From contig VXBA01001882.1 in assembly GCA_013399895.1 (NCBI GenBank), positions 992,254 through 1,056,253 on the forward strand: DNA of 64,000 bases, written 5' to 3'. Source of the DNA: Serilophus lunatus. Taxonomy: Eukaryota > Chordata > Aves > Passeriformes > Eurylaimidae. Each line of letters begins with the position of its first letter. The first letter of the stretch is position 1. Positions 37,266 to 48,400 of the stretch are shown here, one piece after another. Under the pieces are notes generated by a model. The model was not told where the DNA came from, made no database searches, and saw nothing but the letters and a program-made list of their open reading frames with translations. The position numbers and the translations under genes were made by a program.

Positions 37266-40200
37266 ATTTCTCAGTCCTTTAAACTGTTCCACTGTGCATG
37301 ACATACAGAAATAGCCACCTGACGACACCAAAGACAGAGATTATGTAGGATATGATATATTCATTACAAACATAAAGATGATCAATTCCTTCTGGGAAGT
37401 TACATAAATTTCAGCCCCTGCTCCAAGTACTATTTAATCAGACAGTATAATACTTAATGTGTGCCTTCCACTGGAAGATAGTGTACTAACTGTGGAGCAA
37501 AATGTCATCCCTTGTCTCCCGTGAATACAAATACTTATTTACTCTTTGCAAAGTTAAAAAAAAAAAAAAAAAAAGCTGCATCATGAGAAACTGAGAAATG
37601 CAGGTCTATATCATCAGGCTGTCAAAGGAAACTGATGGCAGGATTTTCACTTACTGAATGAAGATTAACCATTAGGTTTTGGAAAAAAATAGCTGTAAAA
37701 CATGGTTTATACACACAAACATCCTTTCTTACAATTTAACTGGATATGGGGCATAAGAATGTTATAACAATTTTCATGTTCTTATTGAAGACATTAGTGG
37801 ATTTCTTTCCTGGGCAACTAATTCTTCCTATACACCAGGCAAACATCAATTATCAATGTATAATTTATACATAGCCAGACATATAGGTCCAAGTTTCCCT
37901 TAACAACTCAAAGTTGGCTCCTGCGACAGTATAATTCTGCAAGACTCACATCCTTCTGGAGTCCTACATCTGAAAAAGTGCAATGTCTCTTTGACAGATG
38001 ATTACCCAGATCTAGTACTGATCTGACAATTGTTCTCTTCTGCAGGAGTTTTTTTTGAAATCAAGGTGATAATTCATTATTCTAACTGGGGACTTTGGAC
38101 TCCACCTGTTTAATTTGCATGAAAAATTTCACCGTAGCCATGGAACACTATCGGCAGGTTCTGAATTTGCTACAATATTTCCCCCCCCCCCTTAAGTTTA
38201 CCCATTCCCATGATAAGCTGTTCTCCAAATGATACTTTAAATGAACAGTAGCTGGTTTTAGCAGCTGTTTTACAGAAACACAGCAGTTGGAGTCTTGCCC
38301 ACAGAACAGCAAAGTTAAGGGTATGGGTATTAAGAAAAGCAAATTTTATATTTCTAAAGAATTATCTTTATGCCTCTTGCAGCTAATATCAGTTTCTCTG
38401 AAGATAACCTGTTGTACAGATTAGATTCAGAGTTTCCACAAAAACAAGGACACAAACATATACCCATACTTTACCCACATATATCTATCTACGCAGGAAT
38501 GTATATAAAAATGAAGGGATAATATCCAGTAAGTTCAATTTTCAAAGCATTTTACAACTCTTAACAAAGCCTGAGTCCCGCCTCCCCATTACTTTTATTC
38601 ATATTGCTCCTGGGATCTCTCACAATGCTACAGTTGTTCCCTGAATAGGCACTCTTTTCCCACCTTAGGTGTCCACCCAGCTCCTGCAAACCTGAGAGTT
38701 TGTGTTTCTTTGCAGGTGCTCCTGACACACCCTTGGCTAAAACTGTGCAATTGCAGGTGCTGGTAGCATCCTCCCGTTTGAGACGTACTGAGCATGGAAA
38801 GACCTCACCTCTCTGAAGTAACACCAAAAGTTCAGAAAGGTTTTGAACTCCACAGCCAATGATTCTATCCACCTCTTGTCTGCTGGCAGCTCAGCTATTT
38901 CTCTGAGCATTATCAAAGATGCTGGAAAGGAGTCTGGATAGGGTGAACTTCACAGCTGGTTATCCAAGAAAGCTCCAGACATCAAAATTAAATTTAGCAC
39001 CTATTCACTTGAACATGAAGAATGAAACCACCACCTTAGAGAAATGGTTCCGAACCTTATATCCAACATCAGAGAAGACAGGAGGCACATATAAAAGAAA
39101 GCAAACCCACTTCCTTATAATAACAACTATCAATCTGCATCTATTTATTCATCTAATTATCATGATCCATTAAAACATTGCACTGTATATTGTAGTACAG
39201 ATTAGATCATGTTTGAATGTACACATTTGTTAACGCATCTTGGAAACAATCATAAATTATTGAAGTATTATAAGAACTTGTATTTCGACACAATAGAAAA
39301 AATTATTCTAAATAATAATTATGCTATTGTTTTCTTACTTTTGAATATATAGGTAATTAAAGTGTCCCTCTTGAGAAACAGGATAATTTCTAATTCACTA
39401 TCACTAGTGAATTCACTATTCACTTTTTGCTATGACAGGTACACAAATACTTCTAAGTTTAAAAAAAGTCAAATATGACTGTCATTCAAAGTCAGTTTTA
39501 AGAGAATTCCCTGTCAAATAAGGGCTTGGCTAGATTTACATTAATTTCTTTCTAAAAGGGATCTCCAAAGATGCAGGAATCTTCAAGCGGTTGGATCTGA
39601 TTAAATATGCCATGTACAGAGAAGAAACAGAAAAGATTAAGACAAGGAAAAAATAGGGATGATTACATTTTCCATTAATTTTCCCCTTAGCTTTCTAACT
39701 TAATCCTGTCTAACAGAGAGAGTGGTGTGCTTTAACTCTCATCTACTACTCCACAAATTAATTTTATGTTCTGTTACATAAGTACATCTTGTTTGAGTGC
39801 AATAATGCGTTAAATGGATAATGAATAAACAGCAACATAATAAAGAACAGCATCCTGCAAAGGGTAGCGCACAGGGACAGCATTCTGTCCAGCTGATTTT
39901 TTCCCAGGTGTGTAGCTCACAGATGCAGAAATATCTCATTTGTTTAAGTTTAAACACTTGAGCATCAGACTTTCATTACTGTTCTAATAAATGGAATAAT
40001 GGATTCATAGTTCATCATACTAGTTGCAAATTCATCTGCTCTTGTAAAATTTGCCAAGTAAGGAGAACCTAAGTACAAAGCTAGGAAATGCAAGGAGAGA
40101 ATTATTTTTGAGTGAGATAACCTTAGAAGAGTTTGTGAACCCTGTAGACAAAGTATCTCTTAAATAATTTTGAATACCTCAAACATAATAAAATATTCTC

Positions 40201-40407
40201 TTCCATTTGGCTTCTTAAAGGCCATAACAATTATTATTTTCTGTGTCAACATAATTATGCAGGGCACTGATCTTAGAAACACCTATAGGAATTTTGTCCT
40301 CCTTTAATGAGCTATGCCCTTAAGGAAATTGCTTATTTCTTTAAAGTTCAGTGCATATTTAAAAATGTGTGTATTCAGAGTCTAAACGTATTTATAGGCT
40401 GTATATA
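37266..40407. other. AT-rich non-coding stretch
   Basis: It holds an A19 run (37,556-37,574) and a C11 run (38,181-38,191). A 103-codon minus-strand frame at 38.56-38.87 kb has no recognisable domain. I see nothing else. Confidence 0.5.
37556..37574 (+). repeat. A19 homopolymer
   Basis: An uninterrupted run of 19 A. The upstream sequence does not resemble a processed pseudogene, so a retroposed tail is not supported. Confidence 0.9.
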
Positions 40408-41257
40408 TAGAATAGAATCATGTAATCATTTAGACTGGTAAAGGCATCTAGGATCATCAAGTCCAACTATTAACATAGCACTACCAGGTCCACCACTAAA
40501 CCAGTCAATAAGTGCCATATCTACACACCTTTTAAATACCAGGGATAGTGACTCAACCACTTAGCTGAGAAGCCTGTTCCAATGCTTGATAACCCTCTCA
40601 AAGAAGAAATTTTTCCTAATATCCAATCTAAACTTCCCTTGATAAAACTTAAGACCAACCCCGACTTGGCTACAACCTCCTTTCAGGTAGTTGTGAAAAG
40701 TGGTAAGGTCCCCTCAAAAGCCTTCTTTTCTCCAGATTAAATAACCCCAGTTCCCTCAGATGCTCCTCATAATGTTCCAGGCCCTTCATTGGCTTTGCTG
40801 CCTTCCTCTGGACATGCTCTAGCACATCAAAGTCAGTGAGGGGCCCCAAACTGACCACAAGATTCAAGGTGTGACCTCAGCAGAGCTGCATACAGGGGGA
40901 TGATCAATGCTCTGGTCCTGCTGGCCACTGTTGCTGATACAGGCCAGGATTCCATTGGCCTCCCTGGCCGCCTAGGCACACACTGGCTCATGTTCAGCCA
41001 CTGCTGACCAGCACTCCCAGGTCCTTTTCCTCTGGGCCACTTTCCAGCCATTCTTCCTCTATCCTGTAGTGCTGAGTGGGGTTGTTGTGACCCAAATGTA
41101 GGACCCAGCACTTAGCCTTATTGAATCTCACCCAAGTGGCCTTGGTCCATCCAGCCAGCCTGTTCAGAACCCTCTGCAGAGAATTCTTGCCCTTCAGCAG
41201 ACCAACATTGCCACTCAACATACTGAGGGAGTACTCAATCCCCTTGTCCAGATAAAG
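40408..41257 (-). mobile_element. CR1 LINE, 3' part, minus strand (split by an LTR)
   Basis: The left edge AATAGAATCATGTAATCATTTAG is the CR1 tail on the minus strand, followed by the 3'UTR (ACCACTAAACC...AAGTGCC) and reverse-transcriptase remnants up to LDKG near 41,247. The element stops abruptly at the LTR and resumes at 42,336. The FADD catalytic segment expected just downstream of LDKG is not readable; a different short sequence stands in its place, so this copy was already defective. Confidence 0.9.
41253..41257. repeat. target-site duplication TAAAG (left)
   Basis: The five bases before the LTR repeat at 42,336-42,340 after it. They are part of the CR1 host sequence. Confidence 0.9.
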
Positions 41258-42335
41258 TGTATTGGGTTTTTGTGGGGGCTATAGGAAAGGCTTCTGTCAG
41301 AAGCTGCTGGAAGCTTCCCCTGTGTCCAGCAGAGCCAATGCCAGCCAGCTCCATGCTAGATCCACCACTGGCCAAGATCAGGCCAATTAGGAGTGATAGT
41401 AACACCTCTGTGATAACATACTTAAGAAGGAGGAAAAAAAGTTAAAAGGGAAATAAGATGGGAAGCAGATAAGAGCAGAATGAATACATGTGAACAATAA
41501 TGCACGCACCAAGGCCAATGCAGAAGGAGGGGAGGAGGTGTTTCAGGTGCCAGAGCTGAGGTTTCCCTGCAGCCCATGGTGAAGAACATGATGAAGCAGC
41601 TGTACCCCTGCAGCCTATGGAGGAACACAAGAGTGGCAAGATTTACCTGCAGCCTACAGAGGAGCCCATACTGGAGCAGGTGGATGCCTGAAGGAGTCTG
41701 TGAGCCTGTAGGAGGCCCACGTCGGAGCAGGGCCCTGGCAGGGACCTGCTGGCCTGTGGGGAGAGAAGCCCTCGCTGGAGCAGGATTTCCTGGTAGGACT
41801 TCTGGCCTGTGGGGGACCCATGTAGGAGCAGCCTGTGACTGAAGGACTGCACTCTGTGAAAAAGTGATCCATGTGGCAGCAGTGTATGAGGAATTGCTGC
41901 CTATGGGAGGGACTCACACTGGAGAAGTTTGTGAAGGACCGTTTCCCGTGGGAGGGACCTCATGGGAAGCAGCAGAAGGATTCCTCTCTCTGAGAAGCTG
42001 AAGAAAACAGTAACTGCCCATAACGCCCATTCTTGTCTCCCTGCACCACTGGGTGGGGAGGAGGTAGAATTTGGAAGGAGGGGGCTTGGGGGAGTGTCCT
42101 TAAGATTTATTTTACTTCTCAGTCTCAAACTCAGACTCTGTTAGTAATAAATTTCATTAATGCCCCACTTTGAGTCTGTTTTGCCCATGATGGTGTTCAG
42201 TAAGGGATTTCTCATTGTCCTTATGTCAGCCCAGGAACATTTACTTACATTTTCTCTCCCCTGTCCATTTGCAGAGGGGAGTGAGAGAGCGGCTTTAATG
42301 GGTATCTGGCATCCAAACAGGGTCAAATCACTACA
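41258..42335 (+). mobile_element. solo LTR of an ERVL-like endogenous retrovirus, inserted in a CR1
   Basis: The element starts TGTATTGGG and ends CACTACA, giving TGTA/TACA inverted tips, and is flanked by identical TAAAG duplications (41,253-41,257 and 42,336-42,340). Removing it with one duplication rejoins the CR1 smoothly. AATAAA at 42,146-42,151, about 185 bp before the right end, gives plus orientation. The middle (about 41,570-41,960) is built of degenerate modules around GCAGCC-TATGGAGGA and GGAGCAGG words. No internal viral gene remains. From memory, its wording matches an LTR type abundant in songbird genomes. Confidence 0.9.
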
Positions 42336-42340
42336 TAAAG
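42336..42340. repeat. target-site duplication TAAAG (right)
   Basis: This is the right copy of the duplication. The CR1 sequence continues directly with ATATCAAGCAGGAATGGCCCC. Confidence 0.9.
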
Positions 42341-42655
42341 ATATCAAGCAGGAATGGCCCCAACACTGAGCCCTGGGGAATCCCACTGGTCGACCAGGCT
42401 GCCAGCTGGATGCAACTCCATTCATCACCACTCCTTGAAGGCAACAGCCACAGTCTTTCCCTCATGCACTAGGTGAGTCACCTGGTCAGAGAAGGAAATC
42501 ACGTTGGTCAAGCAGGACCTGTCTTTCACAAACCCGTGCTGGCTGGGCCTGATTCCCTGGTTGTTCTGTATGTGCCCACACTCAAGTATGATGGCACTCA
42601 AGATCTGCTCCATAACTTTCCCTAGCAGTGAGGTATTGTTTTCCCTTACCATAAA
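42336..42655 (-). mobile_element. CR1 LINE, upstream ORF2 part, minus strand (other side of the LTR)
   Basis: This is the continuation of the CR1 at 40,408-41,257. On the minus strand it encodes reverse-transcriptase fingers/palm remnants such as KVMEQIL and SQHGFVKDRSCLTN, then the start of the SGVPQG-type region (read here with GIPQG) just before the LTR junction. Frames are interrupted. The element is truncated at about 42,655. Confidence 0.88.
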
Positions 42656-45282
42656 TCACAGTTTTAAACCAGGCTACAGTAATTTTTAATACTCTGGGGG
42701 GAAAGAAAAAAAAACAAGGTCTAAATGTAAAATATAACAGAAGTATGAACCATACTTCTTGATTTTAACCCAAAGATTAGCTCATTGATTAATTTAGAAG
42801 AGAAGTTTAAGTCGACAAGGAAGAGTTGCAATATTCTTATTTTAGCTATTAATGGTCAATTATATTCAATTTGCCAACATGAAGATACTAACATGAAAAA
42901 CGGCTACATTTATTTAGTAATTTATTCTGGTGTATTAGATACACTAATTATTCTTAATTTTATTTGTTAGCTCAAATAAGGGCACTTAAGGAGGCTTATT
43001 CCTACTACAATAGAAGTGAAGTGCACGGTCAGGGATGGAGCCACAATGCAGTCCTTGCAGCTCTGATGGTCAGAAGGCAAGACTGCAGAGTATAATATAA
43101 CTCCTGTTATCCCTGTCTTAAGTCATCTAGAAGCATGGAATATAAAAAAATCCAAGTCTCCAAAAGAGTTTACAAATTTGGATTAGAGCCAGACACAACA
43201 GTGAGTGAAGTAAGCAGATGGAAGAATAAGGGCTAGGATAAGGAGCAAGTTTCTCTTGCTAAGTAGTAATCACAGCGTAACACCTGCCTACTACCATCCT
43301 CTTATCACTGCAGAAAGCCAAGTGTTAGTAGTAACAAATACTGTCAAGTGCCATGCTTTTGCAAAAAGGAGTGAGCTCACAAAGAGTAAGCACTCGTAGC
43401 AGTTAAAATCACTGCTTGAATCATAATTTACAGAATCATAAAAAAGCGCCTCTGATTCAGAATAAAGAAATAAAAGCAGTTAACGTTCTTTGTAAAAAAA
43501 AAATTATGTTGCCTTGTACATCTCCAGCAATTATCCTAGAAAATCATCCACTTTTCAAACGACAAACTAAACTTGTGACTCCTCAAAAATAACACATAAA
43601 CGTCAAACTAAAGGTAAACTGAGAAATGTATGTACATATAGTAGAAAACTGAACTTCAAAATAAATCATTAAGAACAGAAATTCAAATTTAGTTTTTTAA
43701 CCCTTTTTCCCACTAGGATTAAAGTCAGTCTCTTAATATTAACACAGACTTTCTTTTGAAAAATAATTACATAATAAATGCCATGCAAATCCATTCAATG
43801 GAGTTTAATGCTATCCTATTTACACCAAGGAGGAGTAAAAAGTACTTTACTTGCTCTTTTTTGCTGGAATAGACCTGCTATTTCTAAATCAATAAAAATT
43901 GATTTATTTTCCTTAAATGTATAGAAAACAAAAACCCTTTGAAAAGGTTCAAGCTTGACCTATTTCTTATCAGTTTGGTTACTCCTGTCTAAGAAACAAG
44001 GTAACTTCTTCCTCTTTTGCAATGTTTGAAAACATGTTCTTCAGAAAGAGGAAACACTGAAAATTCTAGTCTAATTCTTTGTTTGCTATGGATTTAATTT
44101 TCTAAAAATAAATTGGTCAACTTGAGAAGATACCAGTTTCAAAATTAAAGTCTTTTACAATTTGCAACAGTACAATCCAAAAGCAGTAACATTCAGTATT
44201 TTTGCAGGTACAAAAAGAATTTTAAAAAAAATCTGACTAACTTTATTTCTTTTGAAGACAATGCTAAGATGAGGGACTTCAGTAGAAGCCAAGGTACAAC
44301 AATACTCAAATCTATTTAGAAAGATCAGTGCATGCACAAAATCTGCATGTGGGAACCTGTGTATTATTTGAGACAAGGGCATCCTGAGGTTACTAAATAC
44401 CAAAACTGAAGGAGAGTTATCAGGAAAACACTGAAGTCCTTCAGAAAATAATACTGTTAATTGAGTAGGTCAGATGTTGTCTCGCACTAATAGTGCAGGG
44501 AATCAGCTGCCAGTGCAGCACTCATTTATTTAAGTGCAAGCAGCAAGGGCAAAAGATTTTTTCCATCAACATGCAAAAATGTATACAGGACAGTTAAGTC
44601 ACACATTAAATGCAGCATTATATGGTTCCCACTGAAAATTTGGTTTCACCTACTGAGACCTGAAAAGAAGTAAAAAGAAAAAAATTAATCATAATAACAT
44701 ATATTAATAAAATATAATCTATATAACATTATAATAGCTTACCATTGTAATAATTCATTGTTAGTTTATCTGTGCAGGTTTACACAACATTTTCTTCTAT
44801 TTCCAGCACTACTTTCTATTCCACAAGAGATAAAAATCCTGTCAAATGAACAATTTGTCATTTTCTCTCACCACTGGGAGAGATCGGTTCCAATCTGAGA
44901 TCAGCTGAACTAATACCAGTTGCACCCATTTACTACTCTAGGAATGCTGATATATAAACCCAGTAAATACATTATTCATTCATTCAAGGTTCCTAGGTTT
45001 GGAAATTAAGAGGGTTATTAATATGGGTTTGGAAGAAGTGTCTTAATAGTGTCAATTAATTTTTAAATTGAATTGCATATTATCAGCTTAACCTTCAGGT
45101 CAAGAGGTGCTCAGAAGCCAATTTAATATAAAAGTCAATGGGACAATTGCTACGAAGGAGTACTGCTCAATCTAATAATTGCAGAACTGGTCTCCATCCA
45201 TAACGATATTGGTTTTGTAAAACTTTATGGCAAAAATGATGTGATTCAATGAACAGTTACTTTGTAAGACTCCAGAGACTTA
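42656..45282. other. AT-rich non-coding stretch
   Basis: I see no gene, repeat end or strong motif. An A-rich run is near 43,494 and TA-rich sequence is near 44,690-44,740. Confidence 0.5.
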
Positions 45283-45412
45283 GGTCTGGTTGGCACAAAA
45301 CACTCAGAATTACTGAATTCTTGAGATTTGACAGGACCTCTGCAGATCACCTACCGCAACCTCATGCTTACAGCCGTGTCAGAAAGAGCAGGTTGCTCAG
45401 GGCTGAGCCTCT
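45283..45412 (-). mobile_element. degenerate CR1 LINE 3' fragment, minus strand
   Basis: GACAGGACCTCTGCAGATCACCTACCGCAACCTCATGC and AGAGCAGGTTGCTCAGGGCTGAG follow the order of the complement of the CR1 3' region (AGGGACC...GATCATC...CAACC...CAGGTTGCTCAGAGC). It is more diverged than the others, and both edges are approximate. Confidence 0.65.
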
Positions 45413-48400
45413 TTGGGTTATATATAGCAACAAATAGACTCTACACCCTCTCAACATAACTGGTTGGAGTGTTCAATCAGTCTCAACTTGTACGGTATGC
45501 TCAGAAAGTGATCTTGGAGCTATGTGACCTTGCCTGCTTTTACCCATATTACCCATGATGTATGTATTAGAAACTGTTCAGAGTATAAACCCTGACTTAT
45601 GATGTAATTACATAGCACAAAGCTCATGGTGATTGTAGGAGTCCTACCAGAAGTGCAAGTAGCAGTATTTGCCCAGAAGTTCATTCAATTTGAAATCTGA
45701 AGTAAAACCAAGAAACATCCCAAATCACTATATATCACAATGTCCTGAGGAAGTTGTTTTTTTAGAGTCCTTTCTGATGACAGGTCTTTCCTCTTCCTCT
45801 CCACTCTTTTAAAAACTCATTTTTAATAACTCTCAACATGTGGTATTAGTCTCCTTATTTACTGATGGTATGGTTCATTATTCCACTACCTCATTATTAA
45901 TGTTGGGGTGAAAAATAATGGAGTGAAGGAATGCAGGAGCCAAACTGGATTGGAGGCAGCAATTCATACATCATTAGCTAAAAGGGACAAAAGAGCGAGT
46001 GTTACTGGTTCAGATGCAACAAACCAGACATTGACTATGACAACAAAGAACAAGACTTACAAATAAAGTATCCTTGTAAGAATAAAATTTCATCATAGGT
46101 TGAAGGTTATGAGAGCTCTAATATTATTTAGATAGAAGAAAACTAACGTCCCCGAATAAAGTCTCTCAAATTAATTAAATAATCCATGTGAAATTGCCAA
46201 AATAATCTAATTGTTCATGCGATATTTCTTCTTCATATGTGTTTCTAACTACACAGTCTGTAAGAACATTTTTTCGTTTGAGTAGTGGTAAAAAATTCAA
46301 CACCTATGCCAGTCCAGCAAACACGATATTTCTTTCATTTCCAGCTATCATATAACAAGGCAATAATAAAATACAGTATCTTTTCCTCCCAGCACAAGAA
46401 AATACATTTCCAAAGACAAAGTCAAGATAATTTAACTTCTGAAACTTTTAAAATCTATTTTTATATGCTGTGTGTTCAACACAAATCCCTCAACTGAGTG
46501 CAGTAAGAACTAAATTGCGCCTGTCTTGCTTCATGAGGGTGGGGCTTCAAATGCAGTGGAGGTGCCTATCAGAGAGTTATCCTCAGGTTAAGATAAGAGT
46601 TCTGTGGTCAAGCCTCAAATATTACTGGAGACTTCGGCCTTGACCTACAATTTACAGACTGAAAGCCTTGAAGTCTTCATTGAGTGTTCAGTCTTCAAAT
46701 CATTAGATTTAGGTCATTACATCAGTTGTAGCTTTTTTTTCCCTTGATAATGTCAGCCAAGAACAGTATCAGTGACCTGACTGCAGTCCCATCAGTGAAC
46801 TACTATTGATGGAAGCACCTGTGCAGAAATGAGAATAATGTGCAACCATTAGCGTGGCTGAGCATGAAGCCATATTCTGAGAGCAACACCAAAACTGCAC
46901 AGAAACATAATTCAGCTTCCTTGAATGCACTTTTGTTTAACATCCCAGTTCCAAAGAAAAGCCCATCACGTGCTTTTAAGCACGTGTGAGCCAAATCCAG
47001 AACTATATAAACAAAAACAAATAAAACCACGATGAGTGCAAATGCACTATGTCACATCATCTGGAGCACACAGACTCTGTGTATAGGGCAGAGATAAGAG
47101 GTTATCAGCCACTATATTTACCCTAAAATTCAAGTTTTGAATATTTGTATATCAATCTGGAATGAAGCTCTGCTAATTCAAAATAATTTTTGCCACTAAC
47201 CTCAATGTGATGATACTTTTACATAAAACATGCATCCATCACCAGATAATCTTTCAATACAACCAGCTTGTGAAAGCAATACAGATGTTTTTGCAGTTGT
47301 GAGAGGCATCCACAGTGGGGAGATGAGCTGGATCCTGATCCTCAGCACACTCAAACCAAAGGATGTCCTGTACCTCCAGCTGTCATGAGGCAGCACAAGT
47401 CAGGAACTCTGTTGAATTTAAAAGCTTGGTAGAACAATGGAAATTAGACATCATCCTCACCCACCTGGGTTATTTAAAGCTTCAGGCTTACTAAGGTAAA
47501 AAAGTTGAAAATTTGGCCAGTTGAGTGCTTCAGCACCACTTGCACTGAAGCGCTAAATTGACTCAGGTGTCTTTCCACCACAGTTTTGCTCATGCACGGC
47601 CTCTGAGCAGTGACAAGCATTGTGTGAGTTTCTGCAGGTATTATTTTAGAGTCATTTTCTTTAAACTCCTCGTTGGACAATGCTTTAATATTTATGGAAA
47701 TGCATCTACAAAACATGTAACGTCTTACAAATTTCCACAGTGATGTCTGTGTGAAACTACATTGCTCTTAACTTCAGAACTATTTGCTAACTTTCATGAC
47801 AAAAAGGCTATACAATCATATTAAGCGCAAAAATTTTGACATGGAAAGCTGATTCCTCTCAAAGAGATGAGAGAGATGTGCAAATAAGTTTCTGAATGGA
47901 CATGCTGTCACAATTTTATGTGGAACATCAACAATACATCCCTAGAATAATATGCTTTCGTTTTATCTTTTATAAGTTCATAAAATATTCATCTCCTCTC
48001 CTAGCCACGCTGTGAGATCAATCTCAGCAGCACACTTAGTTCATATGAAATGTAAAATGAAACTGATTATAGACATGAAAGAGGAAAGTTATTTTGTCTA
48101 ATCCACGGGAAATGAAAATGCAATGAGGAAAAAAAGAATTCAGAGAATAGGTCTACTCTAGTTTGCTAATCTAAGATATCAAAACATGAGAGCAATAGCA
48201 AAATGTTTATAGATATTTTAATGATGAGATAAATCACTGAATACTAAATAATAAAACGGGAAAGAAAGGAGAATAGATACAGGAGAGTTTAAGCTAATGA
48301 GTGCACAAAGCAGTGACATGGTAGCGGAGAAGTCGTTAATTCAAAACCAGGCAGCTACTCAGCCACTTCATTTCTACTTTTCGGTATACCAGCCACCATG

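Noticed and set aside
37556..37574. A19 run as the tail of a processed pseudogene
   Set aside because: The upstream bases contain no recognisable coding sequence or flanking duplications.
47526..47550. RE1 left half-site TTCAGCACCAC
   Set aside because: The second half (GGACAGCGCC) is absent, and a half-site alone is common by chance.
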